Source: Microtetraspora glauca (GTDB lineage Bacteria > Actinomycetota > Actinomycetes > Streptosporangiales > Streptosporangiaceae). Taken from it: 64,000 nt of DNA. Both the position numbers and the translations under genes were made by a program. Location of the stretch: contig BBYL01000020.1 of NCBI GenBank assembly GCA_001570385.1, forward strand, positions 124,001 through 188,000, in the 5' to 3' direction. Positions 60,437 to 64,000 of the stretch are shown here, piece by piece. The stretch's first letter is position 1. Each line of letters begins with the position of its first letter. The notes beneath the pieces were generated by a model. That model was not told where the DNA came from, made no database searches, and worked only from the letters and a program-made list of their open reading frames with translations.

Positions 60437-61381
60437 TCAGGACTCGGCTTCGATCTTGGCCAGGCGGGTCTCGTACATGCGGACCACGTCTTCCCGGTCC
60501 GCCGTCGCCTTCTCGTAGGCGATCAGGTCGCGCATCTGGTCGGCCGACTTGCCGCGCATGCGGGCACGCAGCGAAGCCAGCGTCAGCCCCGCGTAGCCGG
60601 GGTACGGCTCGGCGAGGGCGGCCTCCTCGACCTCGGGTGCCGCCTTCTTCTTGGCGCGCGCCTTCGGGACCACGGTGGGCTCGGCCTCCGCCGCGGCCTC
60701 GGCGGCCTTCTTCGTGCGCGGCTTCGCGGTCTTGGGCTTCTCCGCGGCAGGCTTCTCCGCGGCCGGCTTCTTGGGCGCGGGCTTCTTGGGAGCGGGCTTC
60801 TGCGCGGCCGGCTTCTCAGGGGCGGGCTTCTCGGCTTCGGGCTTGGCGGCGGCCTTCTCGGCCTCCGGCTTGACCTCCTCCTGCGCGGCGGGCTTCTTGG
60901 GGGCGGGCTTCTCCGCGGCCGGCTTCTCCGGGGCGGTGACCTGGGGCTCCGGCTGTTCCGCGGCGGAGGGCTCGGGCGCGGGCTTCTCGACGGGCTTCTC
61001 GACCGCGGGAGCCTCCCACTCGGCCTTCTTGTCCGGGGAAATGATCACCGGCTCCTCGGCGGCCTTGGAACCGTTGGGCTCGTGCTCCTCCTTGGCCGAC
61101 GGGCGTGGGGCGAAGATGACGGGCTGGCGACGGGCCGGCCGCTCCTCCTCCGCCGCCGGTTCGGCCACGGTCGGCGCCGGCGCGGGGGCCTCCTCGCTCT
61201 CCGGCGTGGTGATGCGCTTGATCGTGGAACGGACCTGGTCGCCGATCAGCAGAGCCTGTCCCACCCCGCTGAGGGTGGTCTGCAGCGCGTTCACCGGCAG
61301 GTCCTTGGCCTTGTCCTTCAGCTCGTCGCCTCTCTTGAAGAGGCTACGGAGAGGCTTGGTGAGTGCTCGGAAGAGGGACAT
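60437..61381 (-). CDS. Lipid droplet-associated-type protein with Lys/Ala/Pro repeats
   Basis: A 314-residue protein. A conserved N-terminus (SLFRALTKPLRSLFKRGDELKDKAKDLPVNALQTTLSGVGQALL) may form an amphipathic helix. A low-complexity centre of EKPAPEKPAAQKPAPKKPA units resembles histone H1 or HBHA tails. The conserved C-terminus is YAGLTLASLRARMRGKSADQMRDLIAYEKATADREDVVRMYETRLAKI. Genes of this kind between xseA and ispH (M. tuberculosis Rv1109c position) are linked to lipid-droplet association in other actinomycetes; that role here is inferred. ATG 61381 has GGAG upstream. Confidence 0.68.
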   Translation of the reverse strand: MSLFRALTKPLRSLFKRGDELKDKAKDLPVNALQTTLSGVGQALLIGDQVRSTIKRITTPESEEAPAPAPTVAEPAAEEERPARRQPVIFAPRPSAKEEHEPNGSKAAEEPVIISPDKKAEWEAPAVEKPVEKPAPEPSAAEQPEPQVTAPEKPAAEKPAPKKPAAQEEVKPEAEKAAAKPEAEKPAPEKPAAQKPAPKKPAPKKPAAEKPAAEKPKTAKPRTKKAAEAAAEAEPTVVPKARAKKKAAPEVEEAALAEPYPGYAGLTLASLRARMRGKSADQMRDLIAYEKATADREDVVRMYETRLAKIEAES

Positions 61382-61446
61382 CGCTGCTCCAGAGGAGTCG
61401 TGTTCGGATGTTGCGAGAGAGGTCAAGAGGCGGCTGACGCTCCACA

Positions 61447-61452
61447 TAGCAT
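61447..61452 (+). promoter_or_regulatory. -10 box (TAGCAT) for leaderless ispH transcript
   Basis: TAGCAT ends 6 nt before ATG 61459 and no Shine-Dalgarno separates them. Confidence 0.4.
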
Positions 61453-61458
61453 AGGAAC

Positions 61459-62427
61459 ATGGAGCCATATACCCCCGCGACCCGTCGTGTCCTGGTTGCC
61501 AAGCCGCGCGGCTATTGCGCGGGAGTGGACCGAGCTGTCGAGGCCGTGGAGAAGGCGCTCGACCAGTACGGCGCACCCATCTACGTCCGCAAACAGATCG
61601 TCCACAACACCCACGTGGTCCGGACGCTGGAGGCGCGTGGCGCGATCTTCGTCGATGAGACGGAGGAGGTGCCCGAGGGCGCGATCGTGGTGTTCTCCGC
61701 CCACGGCGTGGCGCCCAGCGTGCACGACGAGGCCGCCGAGCGGAGGCTCCGTACCATCGACGCGACCTGCCCGCTGGTCACCAAGGTGCACAACGAGGCC
61801 AAGCGCTTCGCGGCGAAGGACTACGACATCCTGCTCATCGGCCATGAGGGCCACGAGGAGGTCGAGGGCACGGCGGGCGAGGCTCCCGAGCACATCCAGC
61901 TGGTCGACGGCCTCGACGGCGTCGGAGGGGTCGCGGTGCGTGATCCCGACCGTGTCGTCTGGCTCTCCCAGACGACACTCTCGGTCGACGAGACCAACGA
62001 GACCGTCGCCCGGCTGCGCGAGCGCTTTCCGAACCTGATCGACCCGCCGAGCGACGACATCTGCTACGCCACGTCGAACCGGCAGACGGCGGTCAAGCAG
62101 ATCGCGGCCGAGTCCCAGCTTGTCATCGTGGTGGGCTCCACGAACTCCTCCAACTCCAAGCGCCTGGTCGAGGTGGCCAAGGACTACGGCGCCGCCGCGT
62201 CCTACCTCGTGGACGACGCCTCCTTCATCCAGGACGAGTGGCTCGACGGCGTGACCACGGTCGGCGTCACGAGCGGCGCGTCGGTCCCCGAGGAACTGGT
62301 CGACGGCGTCCTGCGAAGGCTCGCCGAGCACGGCTTCACCGATGTCGAGGAGGTCGAGTCCGTGAAGGAGAGCATGCGGTTCGCCCTTCCCCACGAGCTC
62401 CGCCGGGACCTGCGCGCCTCGTCCTAG
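61459..62427 (+). CDS. ispH: 4-Hydroxy-3-methylbut-2-enyl diphosphate reductase
   Basis: Last enzyme of the MEP pathway, making IPP and DMAPP. The 322-residue protein has the three cluster-ligating cysteines Cys20 (PRGYCAGVDRAV), Cys104 (IDATCPLVTKVH) and Cys202 (ICYATSNRQTAV), plus the substrate-binding FSAHGVAPSVH and VGSTNSSNSKRLVE. It is divergent from the lipid-droplet-type gene. ATG 61459 follows a TAGCAT box at 6 nt. It supplies the cis-prenyl synthase encoded earlier in the window. Confidence 0.96.
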   Translation: MEPYTPATRRVLVAKPRGYCAGVDRAVEAVEKALDQYGAPIYVRKQIVHNTHVVRTLEARGAIFVDETEEVPEGAIVVFSAHGVAPSVHDEAAERRLRTIDATCPLVTKVHNEAKRFAAKDYDILLIGHEGHEEVEGTAGEAPEHIQLVDGLDGVGGVAVRDPDRVVWLSQTTLSVDETNETVARLRERFPNLIDPPSDDICYATSNRQTAVKQIAAESQLVIVVGSTNSSNSKRLVEVAKDYGAAASYLVDDASFIQDEWLDGVTTVGVTSGASVPEELVDGVLRRLAEHGFTDVEEVESVKESMRFALPHELRRDLRASS

Positions 62428-62610
62428 GTGCGTTCCACGTACCCGGTCACGTCCCGGGTACGTCCGTGCTCACCGCGCGAGTGATCCACCGGCTTCCTCC
62501 CGGCTCCCGTCAGGCCGCCGGGAGGAAGAGCCGCGACGGCGTGTTCCGCAGCGTTCCGCACGCCGGTGACCGGCCTGGACGCCACGACGCCAATCCCGCA
62601 AACGGCCGAG

Positions 62611-62700
62611 CCCATGACGCCGAGCCACACGTCGGCCGAGCCCATGACGCCGAGCCACACGTCGGCCGAGCCCATGACGCCGAGCCACACGTCGGCCGAG
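62611..62700. repeat. 30-bp minisatellite, three exact copies plus one degenerate copy
   Basis: A 30-bp unit starting CCCATGACGCCGAGCCACAC and ending GGCCGAG is present at 62611-62640, 62641-62670 and 62671-62700 without change. A degenerate copy precedes it (62581-62610). There are no spacers, so this is not CRISPR. It lies in the 290-bp gap after ispH. Frames run through it on both strands but none looks like a real gene. Confidence 0.9.
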
Positions 62701-62718
62701 CGGAGGGCGGGGTTCTGG

Positions 62719-62898
62719 TCAGCCGGTCACCAGGAGACCGTAAACCTCGAGGAGCCACACCAGCGCCCACAGCAGAACGGCGGCTGAGCGGTGCGCTCCT
62801 CGGCCCGTTCCCTCGGCCTGAAAGTCCGTCAGCACCACGTCGTCCTCCCGGAAGACGGCCCGGAAGCCATCGTCCCTCCCGGCACTAGCGAACGTCAT
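62719..62898 (-). CDS. Small putative membrane protein (59 aa) overlapping tatA
   Basis: A short frame that begins at ATG 62898, 14 nt inside the 3' end of tatA, and ends at 62719. It has a polar first half (GRDDGFRAVFREDDVVLTDFQAEG) and one hydrophobic helix at its end (AAVLLWALVWLLEVYGLLV). The coupling to tatA and the clear helix favour a real gene. No strong ribosome site is seen. I do not recognise the family. Confidence 0.4.
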   Translation of the reverse strand: MTFASAGRDDGFRAVFREDDVVLTDFQAEGTGRGAHRSAAVLLWALVWLLEVYGLLVTG

Positions 62899-63286
62899 CG
62901 GCCCGCGACGACCCACCCTCGGTACGCGTACGGCCGGGCTCACCGGCCGCGGGTGCCGTAGGGGTCCCGGGAGGTGCCTGCCGCTGTGTGGAGGGCATCG
63001 GCGCCGCGCCGACCGGAGCATCGCCCACCGCGGCGGCCGTCACGGCCATCGGAGCATCGGTCGGAACACCGGTCGTCGCGTCGGGCGTCTCGGAGGGCGT
63101 CTCGAAGGGCGTCTCGAAGGGCGCCGTGGCGTCGTTCCGCATCGCCGCGGTCTCGTTCTTGAAGATCCGCAGTGACTTGCCCAGCGCGCGGGCGGTGTCC
63201 GGCAATTTCTTGGAACCGAACAGCAGGATCACCACGAGCCCCAGGATCAGCAGGTGCCCGGGCTCCAGGCCATTGCGCAGAAACAT
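62885..63286 (-). CDS. Twin-arginine translocase TatA/TatE-like subunit
   Basis: A 133-residue Tat component. The N-terminal membrane helix and hinge (GHLLILGLVVILLFGSKKLPDTARALGKSLRIFKNE) match TatA, including FGSKKLP. The C-terminal tail is long and Pro/Thr-rich, containing a triple FETP/SETP repeat built on a 12-bp DNA repeat. The N-terminus reads EPGHLLIL, where many TatA proteins have a conserved Glu near the same place. tatC is not adjacent, so this may be an extra TatA paralogue. Confidence 0.88.
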   Translation of the reverse strand: MFLRNGLEPGHLLILGLVVILLFGSKKLPDTARALGKSLRIFKNETAAMRNDATAPFETPFETPSETPDATTGVPTDAPMAVTAAAVGDAPVGAAPMPSTQRQAPPGTPTAPAAGEPGRTRTEGGSSRADDVR

Positions 63287-63420
63287 CGCGCCCCCATCCG
63301 TTCTGTCTTCGCCGGGACACGAGATTCGGTGATCCGTACCCGCGCGCCAAGTTTGCTACATTGCGCAACTATACAAGCGACGGCTGCTCTGTGGTCGTTC
63401 TCCCCGCAGGAGCGATAGGT

Positions 63421-64000
63421 ATGAGGGCACCCACCACGGACAGTCGGCGATCATCGGCCGAGCGGCGGCGTGGGGGTGCCCGGAAGCCGTCGCGCGGGCG
63501 GCGCATCCTGCTGATCACCCTCGTCACGGTGGCGTCGCTCGTCGCCGTGCTCGTCGTGGGAGCCGGATGGATCTACTCGCGGCTCGACGCGAGCATCGAC
63601 ACCTTCGACGAGAAGGGGATCGACCGTCAGCGGCCCGCCGCGACCTTCGCCGGTCAGAACATCCTGGTCATCGGGTCGGACTCGCGGTCAGGAAAGAACA
63701 GCAGGCTGGGCGGCGGCAAAGGTGACGTGGGCCGTTCCGACACCGCGTTCCTGCTGCACGTCTACGCCGACAGGAAGCACGCGGTCGCCGTGTCGATCCC
63801 ACGCGACACCCTGGTGGACATTCCGCGGTGCCGCCTGCCCGATGGCACGTGGACCAGGCCGCAGAGCAACGTCATGTTCAACACGGCGTTCACCCTCGGG
63901 CTCACCGCGAAGGGCAATCCGGCCTGCACGCAGAACACGGTGGAGAAACTGACCGGCCTGCGCGTCGATCACACCGTCGTGGTCGACTTCCAGGGCTTCT
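63421..64000 (+). CDS. LytR-CpsA-Psr (LCP) family ligase, 5' part (cut by window edge)
   Basis: First 193 codons of an LCP phosphotransferase, which attaches wall polymers to peptidoglycan. A basic N-terminus and one membrane helix (ILLITLVTVASLVAVLVVGAGW) lead to the LCP domain: NILVIGSDSRSG, GRSDTAFLLHVYADRKHAVAVSIPRDTLVDIP and LTGLRVDHTVVVDFQGF. The conserved Arg/Asp residues of the pyrophosphate site are present. ATG 63421 has AGGAG at 8 nt. A TATACA hexamer at 63370-63375 is a possible -10. Confidence 0.92.
   Translation, partial: MRAPTTDSRRSSAERRRGGARKPSRGRRILLITLVTVASLVAVLVVGAGWIYSRLDASIDTFDEKGIDRQRPAATFAGQNILVIGSDSRSGKNSRLGGGKGDVGRSDTAFLLHVYADRKHAVAVSIPRDTLVDIPRCRLPDGTWTRPQSNVMFNTAFTLGLTAKGNPACTQNTVEKLTGLRVDHTVVVDFQGF

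Noticed and set aside
60437..61381. Histone H1-like DNA-binding protein
   Set aside because: The Lys/Ala/Pro centre is H1-like, but the conserved ends and the position between xseA and ispH fit the lipid-droplet-type family. DNA binding remains possible but unsupported.
62424..62690. Minus-strand frame through the 30-bp repeat (VWLGVMGSAD units)
   Set aside because: The protein repeat simply reflects the DNA minisatellite, other frames are also open, and no ribosome site or conserved domain is seen.
62611..62700. Possible CRISPR array
   Set aside because: The 30-bp units are directly adjacent with no spacers, and no cas genes are nearby.

Overview
The window is chromosomal DNA of a high-GC, mycothiol-producing actinomycete. 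The gene set (mca, GTP-type pckG, DUF4307, DUF4245, DUF1707, FxSxx-COOH genes, paired Ser/Thr kinases) and the codon usage suggest Streptosporangiaceae or a close relative. I have no 16S sequence and ran no search, so the family-level call is inference. I saw no rRNA, tRNA, prophage, complete IS or CRISPR.

Layout. 1-15.9 kb: the end of an ECF sigma factor and a membrane partner, threonine dehydratase, a secreted M1 peptidase, HPPD with a divergent Lrp regulator, a class A penicillin-binding protein, a DUF255 thioredoxin-like protein, an AbiE toxin-antitoxin pair, and the mca / small membrane protein / GNAT operon facing DUF4307-greA. 16-25.7 kb: NlpC/P60 hydrolase, orphan peptide-binding protein, TetR regulator, pckG, short-chain (Z)-prenyl synthase, PhoH/PIN ATPase. 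25.7-38 kb: a two-component system with a GerMN lipoprotein, a Crp-site-linked transglycosylase, a glycosyltransferase, a probable 3-hydroxybutyrate utilisation operon, and fumC.

38-40.2 kb holds the most interesting locus. An E1-like adenylyltransferase has an N-terminal peptide-clamp-like region, two CxxC pairs and no crossover cysteine. It is followed by a 43-residue peptide gene ending in Gly-Asn-Ser-Asn, a perfect 14-bp hairpin and a DUF6879-like gene. This resembles a minimal microcin C-type (MccB/MccA) nucleotide-peptide system.

40.2-50.4 kb: two Ser/Thr kinases, a PD-(D/E)XK-like gene with a repeat-built linker, class I fumarase overlapped by an EamA transporter, a MocR regulator, a lone iolB and an MFS transporter. 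50.7-57 kb: a broken FxSxx-COOH RiPP locus. fxsC and the large fxsT are intact, but fxsB is reduced to its last ~200 residues and fused out of frame behind a DUF1707 gene, and no fxsA is visible. 57-64 kb: alpha/beta hydrolase, DUF4245, xseB-xseA-lipid-droplet-type protein, ispH, a 30-bp minisatellite, tatA and the start of an LCP ligase. A hairpin relic of an IS200/IS605 (TnpB-type) element lies between xseB and xseA.

The housekeeping genes greA, DUF4307, mca, DUF255, Z-prenyl synthase, phoH, fum, DUF4245, xseB, xseA and ispH recall the Mycobacterium tuberculosis Rv1080c-Rv1110 block. The accessory loci look like insertions into this backbone. Several genes start 6-8 nt after a TANNNT -10 box and are probably transcribed leaderless.
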